This document shows, piece by piece, positions 54,961 through 64,000 of a DNA stretch of 64,000 nucleotides. The stretch's first letter is position 1; each line of letters starts with the position of its first letter. The notes below the pieces were generated by a model that was given only the letters and a program-made list of their open reading frames with translations, had not been told where the DNA came from and ran no database searches. The position numbers and the translations under genes are program-made. The DNA is from an uncultured Mycoplasma sp. (GTDB lineage Bacteria; Bacillota_I; Bacilli_A; Mycoplasmatales; Mycoplasmoidaceae), in contig CANSNC010000001.1 in the NCBI GenBank assembly GCA_947648205.1, forward strand, positions 1 through 64,000, written 5' to 3'.

Positions 54961-55516
54961 AAGTATTATAGAAGGAGTTTTATTTATTTCTGGGAAAGAA
55001 GGTGCAACTATTGAAAAATTAAAAAAAATAACAAAATTAGATGAAAATGATTTGATAGCAGTTATTGATGAAATGATAGTTGAATATGAGAGAAGTTCCC
55101 AAAGAGGATTAATACTTAGAAAATTTGGTGATGATTATAAATTAGTTACTAAACCAGAAATAAATAATATAATTTCTAAAAATTTCAATGTTAAGCTTAA
55201 AAATCCGCTTAACCAAGCAATGATAGAAACACTTGCTATTATTGCTTATAATGAACCATGTACAAGAACACAAATACATGATATGAGAAAAGTTGATCCA
55301 ACACCAACAATTGAAAAATTAATTGAGTTTGGATTGGTTGAAGAAGCTGGTAGATCAGAGGCTGTTGGTAAGCCATATCTATATCAAGTGACAAAATTAT
55401 TTTATGATACATTTGGAATTAATTCTATAAAAGAATTACCAGAAATTGTATTGCCAAATGATGATTTAGATGATGATAGCGATTTAGATTTTTTTGATTC
55501 AAATCGTTATGAATAG
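54950..55516 (+). CDS. scpB: segregation and condensation protein B
   Basis: A 188-aa partner of ScpA made of two winged helices. Signatures: SIIEGVLFISGKEGATIEKL and MIETLAIIAYNEPCTRTQIHDMR with LIEFGLVEEAGR. GAGGGTG lies four to five bases before the ATG at 54950, inside scpA; the earlier in-frame ATG at 54938 is not supported. The tail (DDLDDDSDLDFFDS) is acidic. Translationally coupled to scpA. Confidence 0.95.
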   Translation: MNIKSIIEGVLFISGKEGATIEKLKKITKLDENDLIAVIDEMIVEYERSSQRGLILRKFGDDYKLVTKPEINNIISKNFNVKLKNPLNQAMIETLAIIAYNEPCTRTQIHDMRKVDPTPTIEKLIEFGLVEEAGRSEAVGKPYLYQVTKLFYDTFGINSIKELPEIVLPNDDLDDDSDLDFFDSNRYE

Positions 55517-55541
55517 AAAAAATTATTTAAGGAGAATAATA

Positions 55542-55775
55542 ATGGTTTCAAGTTTAGCACTTATTTTATCACTTTCAATAGGAATACCTCTTGCAATAAT
55601 TGCTGGAGCAATTTTAGGTTATTTTTTAGCAATGAAATATTTTAAAAAACAATTAAAAGATAACCCTCCAATTACTGAGGCACAAATTAGATCTATGTAT
55701 CAACAAATGGGAAGAAAACCTACTGAAAAACAAATTAAACAAATTATGGCAACTTTTAAGAAAAATGCTAAATAA
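55542..55775 (+). CDS. UPF0154 family small membrane protein
   Basis: A 77-aa protein with one N-terminal membrane helix (residues 4-30) followed by the family's conserved NPPITEAQIRSMYQQMGRKPTEKQIKQIMATF. Its function is not known; members are widespread in Firmicutes and Mollicutes (YneF of Bacillus). AAGGAGA precedes the ATG. The upstream ATG in the same frame at 55494 lies inside scpB and lacks support. It is followed three bases later by the GTPase gene. Confidence 0.92.
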   Translation: MVSSLALILSLSIGIPLAIIAGAILGYFLAMKYFKKQLKDNPPITEAQIRSMYQQMGRKPTEKQIKQIMATFKKNAK

Positions 55776-55778
55776 ATT

Positions 55779-56336
55779 ATGGCTATATTTATAAAATCTG
55801 CACAATTACCAAGAGATTGAATTTCTGATAATAAAAAAGAAATATGTTTCATTGGTAGATCTAATGTAGGTAAATCATCATTGATTAATACACTTGCAAA
55901 TAATAATATAGCAAAAACATCTAATATGCCAGGAAGAACACAATTAGTTAATTTTTTTGATTTTGGAAAATATAGAGTTGTTGATTTACCAGGATATGGT
56001 TTTGCAAATGTAAGTAAATCTAAACAATTGGATTTATTAAACATAATTAACACTTATTTAACACAAAGAGAAAATTTAGTTTGTGTCTTTTTGGTTTGTG
56101 ATATTAATGTAATAACTGAAAAAGATGTTGAAATGGTTAATTTTTTGAGTAATAATTTTCCAAATTTTTACATTTTGCTAAATAAATCAGATAAATACTC
56201 TAAAAGTCATTTTGATAATAATAAAATTAAGATTGCATCATATTTAAATGTAGATGCAGATAAATTAATTCCAATTAGTGCAAAGAAAAAAACAAATATT
56301 GCTAAACTACTTAATTGCATTAATAATTTTTGTTAG
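55779..56336 (+). CDS. engB: ribosome biogenesis GTPase (EngB/YsxC)
   Basis: A 185-aa GTPase of the TrmE-Era-EngA-YihA family that acts in large-subunit assembly. Motifs: G1 GRSNVGKSS, G2 region PGRTQLVNFF, G3 DLPGYGFA, G4 NKSDKYS and G5 ISAKKK. Length is normal (about 190). No Shine-Dalgarno is obvious; the start is three bases after the UPF0154 gene. It is followed eight bases later by valS. Confidence 0.95.
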
Positions 56337-56344
56337 GAGGATAT

Positions 56345-58921
56345 ATGAATACAAAATTTGATTTTAATATTTGTGAAAAAAATACAGATTTATTCAAATA
56401 TCAAAATAAAAAGAATACTAATGCTCTTAAAGCAAAAGATAACATTTTTTCAATGATATTGCCACCACCAAATTTAACAGGTATATTACATGTTGGTCAT
56501 GCTTTAAATTGTACTGTTCAAGATTTTATTTTTAGATATAATTCTTTAAAAGGCTTAAATTCTATATGATTTTCTGGAATGGATCATGCAGGGATTGCAA
56601 CGCAAACAAAGTATGAAAGTTTTTTAAAAAATTCTAATAAGAGCAATTTATTAAATAACAAAACTAGAAATGAAAAAATAATGTTATTAAATGAATGAGC
56701 ACAAGAAAATGCAGATAAGATTAGAAAACAATGAAAAGAATTAGGATTATTTTTAGATTATGAACATGAAAGATTTACATTGGATAAAAAATCAAATGAA
56801 TTAGTTATTAAAACATTTGTTGATTTATATAATGATGGATTGATTTATAGAGGATATAAACTTGTTAATTGAGATGTTAAATTAAAAACAGCAGTATCAA
56901 ATATAGAGGTTATAAAAAAAGAAGTTAATAAAAAAATGTTTTATATTAAATACTTTTTGGAAAATAAAACTGATTTCTTAATAGTTGCAACAACTAGACC
57001 TGAAACAATTTTTGTTGATTCTGCTGTTTTTGTAAATGATACAGATAAAAGATATAAAAAATATATTGGTAAAAAAGTTATCAATCCATTAACGAATAAA
57101 TTAATACCAATTTTATCTGATAATTATATTGATAAAAAATTTGGTACAGGAGTAATGAAATGTACTCCTGCTCATGATTTTAATGACTATGAATTGGGTA
57201 AAAAATATAAACTTGAATCATTGAGTTGTATTGATTATGATGGAAAAATGAATGATAATGCAAATCAATATAAAGGGATTGATAGATTAGAATGTTCAAA
57301 ACTTGTTGTAGATTTTTTTAAAAAAAATAATTTGTTGATAAAAGAAGAAGACACAATTAGTAATGTTGGATATTCTGAAAGAAGTAATGAAATAATAGAA
57401 CCACTTTTGTCTGAACAATGATTCATTAAAATGGATTATTTTGCAGAGAAAATAATAAAATTACAATCAAGCAAAAATAAACTAGTTTTTTATCCTACAA
57501 AATTTGAGAAAACTTTAATCAATTGGGTAAAAAATATTGATGACTGATGTATTTCAAGACAATTATGATGAGGACATCAAATACCAGCTTGATATCACAA
57601 AAAAACAAATAAAATTTTTGTTGGTATAAAACCTCCAAAAGATATTGAAAATTGAATTCAAGATAGTGATGTACTAGATACTTGATTTTCATCTGGATTA
57701 TGACCTATTACTTGTACTCAATTTGATAGTGAAATATTTTTTCCAACAGATGTTCTTGTAACTGGATATGATATTATTTTCTTTTGAATTGTTAGAATGA
57801 TTTTGTTCTCTTTATATTTAAAAAAAGAACCTCCTTTTAAAAATGTATATGTTACAGGGTTAATAAGAGATGAGATAGGTAGAAAAATGTCTAAATCATT
57901 AGGTAATGGTATTGATCCTCAACAAGTTATAAAAGAAAAAGGGGCTGATACTTTAAGGTTGATGTTACTAACAAATTCTCATCCTGGAGAAGATGTTAGA
58001 TTATCATTAAAAGAAACTAATAATAGAATTGATTTATGTTGAACATTTTTAAATAAATTATGAAATTCTTTTAGATATATTTTAGAATATAAAAGTATTT
58101 ATAGTGAAAATTATGATGAAAAAAATTTTTTGCAGATAGATTATTGAATTATTAATAAGTTTTTTAAAATGTATAACTCTGTTAAAGTTAATTTTAAAAA
58201 ATATAATTTAATCTTTGGTTTAAATCATATAATAGACTTTTTCAAAAATGATTATTGTAATACTTATTTAGAATTAAACAAAAACAGAGATAAAAAAGAT
58301 ATAAATCATATTTATATATTATTTTATGTAATGAAAAACATATTAATATTATTACATCCTGCATGCCCTTACATAACAAGTTATTTGTATGATATGTTGC
58401 CAAATAAAACATGTGAAAATATTATTTTTGAAAAATCTGATTTTGTTCAAAATATTAAAGGTGATAATAAATTAATCAATGATTCTTTAAAAATCATTGA
58501 ACATATAAGAAGAATTAAATTTGATAATAAATTATCTAAAAAGGATCATTTTGAAATTGCAATTTCAACAAACAAAATTAAAAATTTAGAAAAACAAAAA
58601 GATAAAATTAAACTTTTATTAGAATCAGAAAATATTTTTGTGAAAGAAATAAATTCAAATTCAATTACTAATAAACATGTTATTTTTGATGAATTTTCAA
58701 TTGTAATTCTTAATTCATTTAAAAAAGATGAAAATAACATCAGTGAATTACAAAAAAAATTAAAATTTCTTGAATCTGAAGTTAATAGAAGTGAGCAAAT
58801 ATTAAATAATAAATCTTTTTTAGAAAAAGCTCCAAAGGAAAAAGTTTCTTTAGAAAAGAAAAAATATGAAGATTATAAAGAAAAACTTAAAAAAGTTAAA
58901 ATAGCTTTAAATATTAAATAA
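56345..58921 (+). CDS. valS: valyl-tRNA synthetase
   Basis: An 858-aa class I synthetase, normal for the family. Signatures: [15 protein letters not shown] (HIGH), [10 protein letters not shown] in the editing domain, [20 protein letters not shown], and [12 protein letters not shown] (KMSKS). A C-terminal coiled-coil arm of about 65 residues ([17 protein letters not shown]) is present, as in ValRS. AGGAGG lies four bases before the ATG. Many Trp codons are TGA. A terminator follows. Confidence 0.97.
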
Positions 58922-58958
58922 ACAACTTTATATAGATATAGAGTTGTTTATTTTTTTT
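58919..58958 (+). terminator. terminator after valS
   Basis: A stem (58921-58927 with 58942-58948, extendable by one or two bases) and a T-run overlapping the valS stop. Confidence 0.8.
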
Positions 58959-59009
58959 CAATATTTTCAAATTTAATTATTTTCTTACGTTTTTATATAT
59001 GGGGGTATT

Positions 59010-60131
59010 GTGAAATTTTATATAGATAAAATGTCAGAATTTATAAAAAATAACTTTAATGTTCAATTGATTGTCTTATCAATATTATGTATAAATTTAT
59101 ATTTTATTGATATATTATCATTTTTAATTCTCCCATTTTTTATTTTGGTTTATTCTTGCTTGATAAAAATTAATAAAAAAACTTTTGCACTATCATTTAT
59201 TTTGCCAGTAATAATTTTTGGTATTTATTTTTTGTTAAACTCTTTAAACAAAATAATACTTACTGAGTGAATTGATTTAGTACTTAAATATTCATTAAGG
59301 AAAAATTTAATAATGCACATAGATAAATATTATGATGAATCAGTAAGCAGCACTATTAAAATGATATTGTTTTCATATAAAGATGATAATTCACATGATG
59401 TTTATAATAATTTGTCAAGATTGTCTATTGTTCATTTAATAGTTGTTAGTGGGTTTCATATTAGTGTTTATATTGGATTAATAAATTTTATTTTTAAAAA
59501 ACACAGAATAATTAAAAATGCATTTTCCTTAATATTTTTATTTTTTATTTGTTATTTAAATGATTTTAATCTTAGTATTTTTAGATCATTAATATTTGTT
59601 ATTTTTGGATTTATCAAAATAAATAGAAAGCATTTATTGAATATAAGTATTATATTGATTAGCTTATTTGTTCCTAATGCACTTACTCAATATGGTTTTC
59701 AGATGAGTTGTTTATGTATTTTTGTTATAAATATTTTTAATAAAAAAATAAAAGGAAAATCAAAATTTATTAATTATGTTATTTTAACAGCATTAATAAA
59801 TTTAATTTTACTTCCATATACTTCAATATTTAGTAATAAGATTTCACTATTATTTTTTTTATACAATTATTTATTTACTCCAATATTTTATATTTTGTAT
59901 TTATTTGTTAGTCTATCTTTTCTTTTTGAATTTATGGTTATACCAATAAATACTTTCGTAAATATTTTTTTAAATCTAGCAAAATTAGCTGACTCTTTTA
60001 ATATATTCATTTCATTACCTAATATGAATAATTTATTATCCATTATTTATATATGCACATCTTTAATATTATTAAATTATTGAAAGGATATAAAATATGA
60101 AACAAATCAATTATTGATTAAAGAAAATTAG
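59010..60131 (+). CDS. minimal ComEC/Rec2-like membrane protein
   Basis: A 373-aa polytopic membrane protein with about nine to ten helices. The segment LSIVHLIVVSGFHISVYIG is the core signature of the competence (ComEC/Rec2) channel domain, and QYGFQMSCLCIF fits the following conserved helix. Typical ComEC proteins are 600-800 aa with an N-terminal OB domain and a C-terminal metallo-beta-lactamase domain; both are missing here, as in other mycoplasmas. It could take up DNA or single strands, but no ComEA is seen beside it. The GTG start has GGGGGT close upstream. Its end overlaps the next gene by 35 bases. Confidence 0.82.
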
Positions 60132-61863
60132 TTATCTTTTCTTATTGTCTTTGTCTATTTTTCCTCAATCATTATTATGAAATAATAAATTCAATATACA
60201 TGCAAATACTATTGAAAATTTAAATCATAATAATTTTGAACAAGATAATATTTTGCAAATTCATAATGAATATGAAACACTATCGTTATTTACAAAATTT
60301 TCTAATGTATCTTATGAAAAGTATGAAAATAAAAATATAAACATCTATTATTCAATTAATAACAAAAGAGAAGTAATTTATTCTTTTTTAAAAAATGTAT
60401 TTTGTTATAACCTTAAAAGATATTTTAATGATTGATTATCTAAGTATTTAAATATTAATTATCCAATAATTAATTATATAAAACAAAATATAAACTATTC
60501 TCTTAATGATATTAATTTGGATTTCAAATTTATTGTGAATGGACAAGAATATACAACAAATAAAAATTCCTCTATCTTGAATAATATTTTTATTGATAGC
60601 AATGGAAATGTATTTTATACATTAGAATTAAATAACAATTTTTCAACAATAAAGATAAAAAATAAATTTGATAATTTTATTTTTAGAGAAATATCAAGTA
60701 TTTTTAATTATTCTATTCAATATTTAAAAACAGATGTAAGTAATATAAGAAAGAATAATATAAAAAAATTATTTACTATTTATAATAATGTTCCTACTGA
60801 AATGTTTTATGAAAAGCACCTTCAAAATAATAAAGATGGATTATTGCTTAAAAACATTAGATATGAAATTAATACAGGTTTTCAAACATTTAGTTTAAAT
60901 TATTTTGGAACTAAGTTTTTTGAACCAGCACCAATAGATATATCAATTAAAGAAAATAATATTATTAATAAAGTAAATATATTTTCAATAGATGAATCAT
61001 CTATTGAAAATATATTTCATATTGGAACAACATTAAAAAATATTGGGTATAGCATAAAAATGAAAAAGAATTTTAATACTAACAAAGTTGACATAATTTT
61101 TTTAATTAATCAAATAGATAATGAATTAATATTTTTTAATATTTTAAAAAATATTCAACCAGAGTATGAAATTAATTTAAACTTTAACAATAATCATATT
61201 TTGGTAATTGATGTAAAAGAAGAATTAAAAGATAAATATTTACCAATTAGTTTTAGACAAAATGATATAGAAATAAAAGGATCAATAGATTTAAAAGATG
61301 TATTAATCAAAAGTATAAATATTCTTACCTATAGTAATAATTTAGGAACAATTGATATTGAAATAAATTATAGTTATAAAAATTATTTTGGGATACTATG
61401 TGAAAAAAAAGATGTTTTAAAAATTGATAATCTTTTGAGTATTAACTATAAAAATAAAAGTGATATTTATACTTATTTGAAAGATAATTTTTTTATAAAT
61501 AATATTTTTAATTATGACAAATTTAAAAAATCATTTATAACTAGCAACAATTTTAGCTGATTAATAGAAGAAAAAAATGTTTTTATAAGTACAAATTCTT
61601 TAGATGCATCATATAACAATGGAATTTTACTTTTAAGCTATTTTCTTAAAAATAAATATAATGAAATAATATTTAAAGATAGTTTTAAGATAGATATAAA
61701 AGACATAATTAATGATAGTGGAAATGAAAATGAAAATAAAACTGAAGTAGATAGCAATTGATATATTTGGCTTATTTTATCAATATTAATTACTTTAATA
61801 ATTGTTTGCATTTTATTTTTTATAAAAAAGAATTTTAAAAAAAATAAAAATATATTAAAATAA
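60097..61863 (+). CDS. anchored surface protein, unrecognised
   Basis: A 588-aa protein with an N-terminal hydrophobic signal/anchor (residues 10-27) and a C-terminal membrane helix (about 555-577) with a Lys-rich tail. The topology thus resembles that of the large surface proteins at 6247-22938. Some segments, such as SLDASYNNGILLLSYFLKN and NNLGTIDIEINYSY, resemble the Gly-x-Leu beta hairpin of their repeats, but similarity is weak. AAAGGA precedes the ATG, which lies inside the ComEC-like gene. It is followed four bases later by holA. Function unknown; the context suggests only co-expression. Confidence 0.7.
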
Positions 61864-61867
61864 TTTT

Positions 61868-62800
61868 ATGATTTTAATATATTCTAATGATGTAGGTCAA
61901 GTTTATTTTGAATTAAATAAATTATTAGGCAATAATAAAGATATAAACAAATTGTATTATGATGATAATTTAGAATATATTGAAGAGCAATTATTTCAAT
62001 ATTCTATTTTTGATATTAATACAAATAAAGTTTCATGTGTCATAATTGATAATTTGAATTTTCTTTCAAACACAAAATTATCAGTCAGTGAATCTAATTT
62101 TTTAGAGTCATTAAAGCAACTGTCATCAAAAGTTTATGTAGTTTGTTACTCAAATAAAATTTCAAAAAGTTCACTTTCTTTTTTTGAACAAAGTTATCAT
62201 TTAAAACAATTAAATAAATACACAGTAAAAAAATTTATAATAGATTATTTAACTTTTAATAATTTTCATTTTGACAATAAATTAGTTGATGCATTAGCAG
62301 AAAGACTTCCTTTAAATGGTTCTTATATTGCATCTGAATTAAATAAATTATTTGTATTTAAACAAACTGAAATTAATATAGATTTAATAAATAGTTTAAT
62401 ATCATATGATGTAGATTCTAATATATTTAAATTAGTTGATAATTTTTTAAATGATAAATCCTTGGAACTTATACAACAAATAAAGTATTTTGAAGAAATA
62501 AAAATTGATTTTTTTTCAATACTAAATATATTAATATCACAACTTTATTCTTTAAAACTATATATACAATATTTTAATGTTAATAAGAACATTGATTCTT
62601 TAGAAAAAGATTTTGGTGTTATAAGATTTCAAATAGAAAATTGAATAAATTTATTTTCAAAATATAATAATGATTATATTGATATATTACTTAAAAATTT
62701 GTTAGAATTAGAGAAAGATATTTTCTCAGGTAGAAAAGATATCAATCAATCTTTAAAATTATTTTTAATAAAGGGTGTGAATTATGAAAATAACTTATAA
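61868..62800 (+). CDS. holA: DNA polymerase III subunit delta
   Basis: A 310-aa clamp-loader subunit. The N-terminal half is the degenerate AAA+ domain (MILIYSNDVGQVYFELNKLLG, VIIDNLNFLS; no Walker lysine); LAERLPLNGSYIASELNKLF and the C-terminal helical collar (FSILNILISQLYSLKLYIQYF) are the most typical stretches. It opens the beta clamp for loading. Sequence is weakly conserved as usual for delta. No strong Shine-Dalgarno. Its end overlaps the next gene by 17 bases. The comEC-holA neighbourhood is common in Firmicutes. Confidence 0.87.
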
Positions 62801-63884
62801 ATTATTAATTGATACATCCAAAGATAATTTAACAAAAATATTTAATAATTCTTTTTTAGCTAACAATTTAAATAAAAATGCATTTGCAGAATTAATTTTA
62901 AAACAAATTTCTATATTAGATTTTGCTGAAAAAAAGCAAGGAAAAGGTTCATCATCAAAAGAATGACTGGAAAAATTAAATGTAATTAATAATACAAATG
63001 TTAAATTAATTGATGTATCAAATTTAAATATCAATGAAATGTATGATGAAATTAATTACATAAATGTTTACATAAAAAATGTATTTAAATATGATTTATC
63101 TAAAAATGAGTCAGTAGAAACAGTTCAAAAAGTAGAATCTAAAACAGTAAATGATACTCCAACAAAGCAATCTTTTCAGTATGGTGGAAGTCCATTTTCT
63201 ACATATGGATTTAATCCAGAAAATATTACTACTGAAGGCATAAAAGAACAAATAGTTCGTGATATGGCATTGAAAAGAATGATAGAAGAAGTTAGAAGTG
63301 GAAGATTTTATCAATATAAAACAAAACCTATTTCAATTATTATTTTTAAATACATTATTGGAATCATTGCACTACTTTTTGCTTTACTAATTATTGTTAA
63401 ATTAGTAATTGCAGCTGTAATAGGAGCAGTTAATTTGAACATAAATTCAAATTCAGGATCACGAAATTTATTTGGATGAATTTTGTTTACAGATATTATA
63501 ACAATATTGGGATCAATTTGGCTGACTTATTCTATGTTTAAAAATAGTAAAAATGAAAATTATAAATATTATTTTATATGACCAAATGCAATGTTAATAA
63601 TATTTGTTATTTTATTTAATTTGGTTAGTTCTTTAATTGAAGAAGTCCCATATTATCAAAATCAAAATTGATGAATAAATAATAATAGTAAAGAGACTAT
63701 AAGGTTATTTTTTGTTTATCTTTATATTGTATTTACACTTTCTGGAATAGGATTCTTTTTATTTTTGATTTCAATTATGACAATTTTTTTAAATCCAAAA
63801 TTGGATCTTGAAAGAATTCAGTTAAAGCAAGAAGAAATATATAGAGAAATAAAACAATCTATGTCCCAAAATGATAAATTATAA
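62784..63884 (+). CDS. four-helix membrane protein of unknown function
   Basis: A 366-aa protein. Residues 1-170 are soluble, with a first segment that might be a small alpha/beta domain and then a Gly/Phe/Thr-rich stretch (QSFQYGGSPFSTYGF). About four membrane helices lie between residue 184 and 350, with a charged coiled tail (LERIQLKQEEIYREIKQSM). AAGGGTG precedes the ATG, which lies inside holA, so translation is probably coupled. I do not recognise the family. No catalytic motif is visible. Confidence 0.75.
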
Positions 63885-63898
63885 TATTCAAATATCTA

Positions 63899-63946
63899 GG
63901 AAAAAAAGAATATGACATAATATGAAAATATTCTTTTTTCCTTTTT
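63899..63946 (+). terminator. terminator at the right end
   Basis: A stem of about 14 bases (63899-63913 with 63928-63942) and a T-rich tail, 14 bases after the membrane-protein stop. Confidence 0.8.
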
Positions 63947-64000
63947 ATCCACATAGCATATTTAAACATACAAAATTGATTGTTATATTATCTATTCTTC

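Noticed and set aside
606-63884. Many genes look broken by TGA codons in the standard code
   Set aside because: All splits fall at TGA in conserved Trp positions of well-known proteins (for example TPWG of L2 and TWSRR of S19), so UGA codes for Trp and these are whole genes.
1-64000. tRNA, rRNA, CRISPR arrays, insertion sequences and integrases
   Set aside because: Intergenic stretches were read on both strands; none showed a tRNA cloverleaf, regular repeat-spacer pattern or transposase motif. A dedicated scan would be more sensitive.

Overview
The window comes from a mollicute (Mycoplasma-like) genome. It is very AT-rich, UGA is read as tryptophan throughout (most long reading frames only become whole when TGA is Trp; TGG is rare), ribosomal proteins carry long low-complexity extensions, no cell-wall genes are seen, and rpmD (L30) is missing from the spc cluster. 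The gene content (L-lactate dehydrogenase, very large non-lipoprotein surface proteins with lipoprotein-17-like repeats, an acidic insert in NusG) suggests the Pneumoniae group, possibly Malacoplasma (M. penetrans / M. iowae relatives). The species is an inference. All coordinates below use genetic code 4.

Region 1 (1-22,950) is accessory. It begins with a small HNH nuclease-like gene (minus), a DEDDh exonuclease-like protein, and a 751-aa protein with a degenerate glucosamine-6-phosphate-isomerase (NagB)-like domain and a very acidic region. A 5'-nucleotidase lipoprotein (minus) follows. Then comes an apparent four-gene operon: two large secreted, membrane-anchored repeat proteins (800 and 1281 aa), a 991-aa protein built on a catalytically dead phosphoglycerate-mutase (GpmI) fold, and a 305-aa dead triosephosphate-isomerase-like protein. 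After a terminator, the two surface genes occur again as a diverged second copy (781 and 1322 aa). Both surface-gene pairs start from a TTGATT-17-TATAAT promoter. Two large surface proteins co-transcribed with recycled glycolytic folds are the best candidate here for an undescribed system, perhaps an attachment or motility complex; that role is inference.

Region 2 (23,050-28,960) is a Firmicutes-like housekeeping block: cysS, rlmB, a divergent sigma factor in the position of sigH, an inserted amino-acid permease, rpmG, secE and nusG. nusG has an apparent frameshift in an AT tract next to its best start.

Region 3 (29,020-37,060) holds rpsB, a metallo-beta-lactamase-fold hydrolase, coaD and ldh, then tsf, pyrH, frr, uppS and cdsA, and a peroxiredoxin.

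Region 4 (37,130-52,890) is the S10-spc-alpha super-operon: rpsJ, rplC, D, W, B, rpsS, rplV, rpsC, rplP, rpmC, rpsQ, rplN, X, E, rpsN, rpsH, rplF, R, rpsE, rplO, secY, adk, map, infA, rpmJ, rpsM, rpsK, rpoA, rplQ. Its main novelty is L22, whose 210-residue C-terminal extension ends in what looks like an ASCH (PUA-like, RNA-binding) domain.

Region 5 (52,920-63,950) contains plsC with a Lys-rich tail, scpA, scpB, a UPF0154 protein, the EngB GTPase, valS, a minimal ComEC, an anchored surface protein, holA and a four-helix membrane protein. No tRNA, rRNA, CRISPR array, insertion sequence or origin was recognised.
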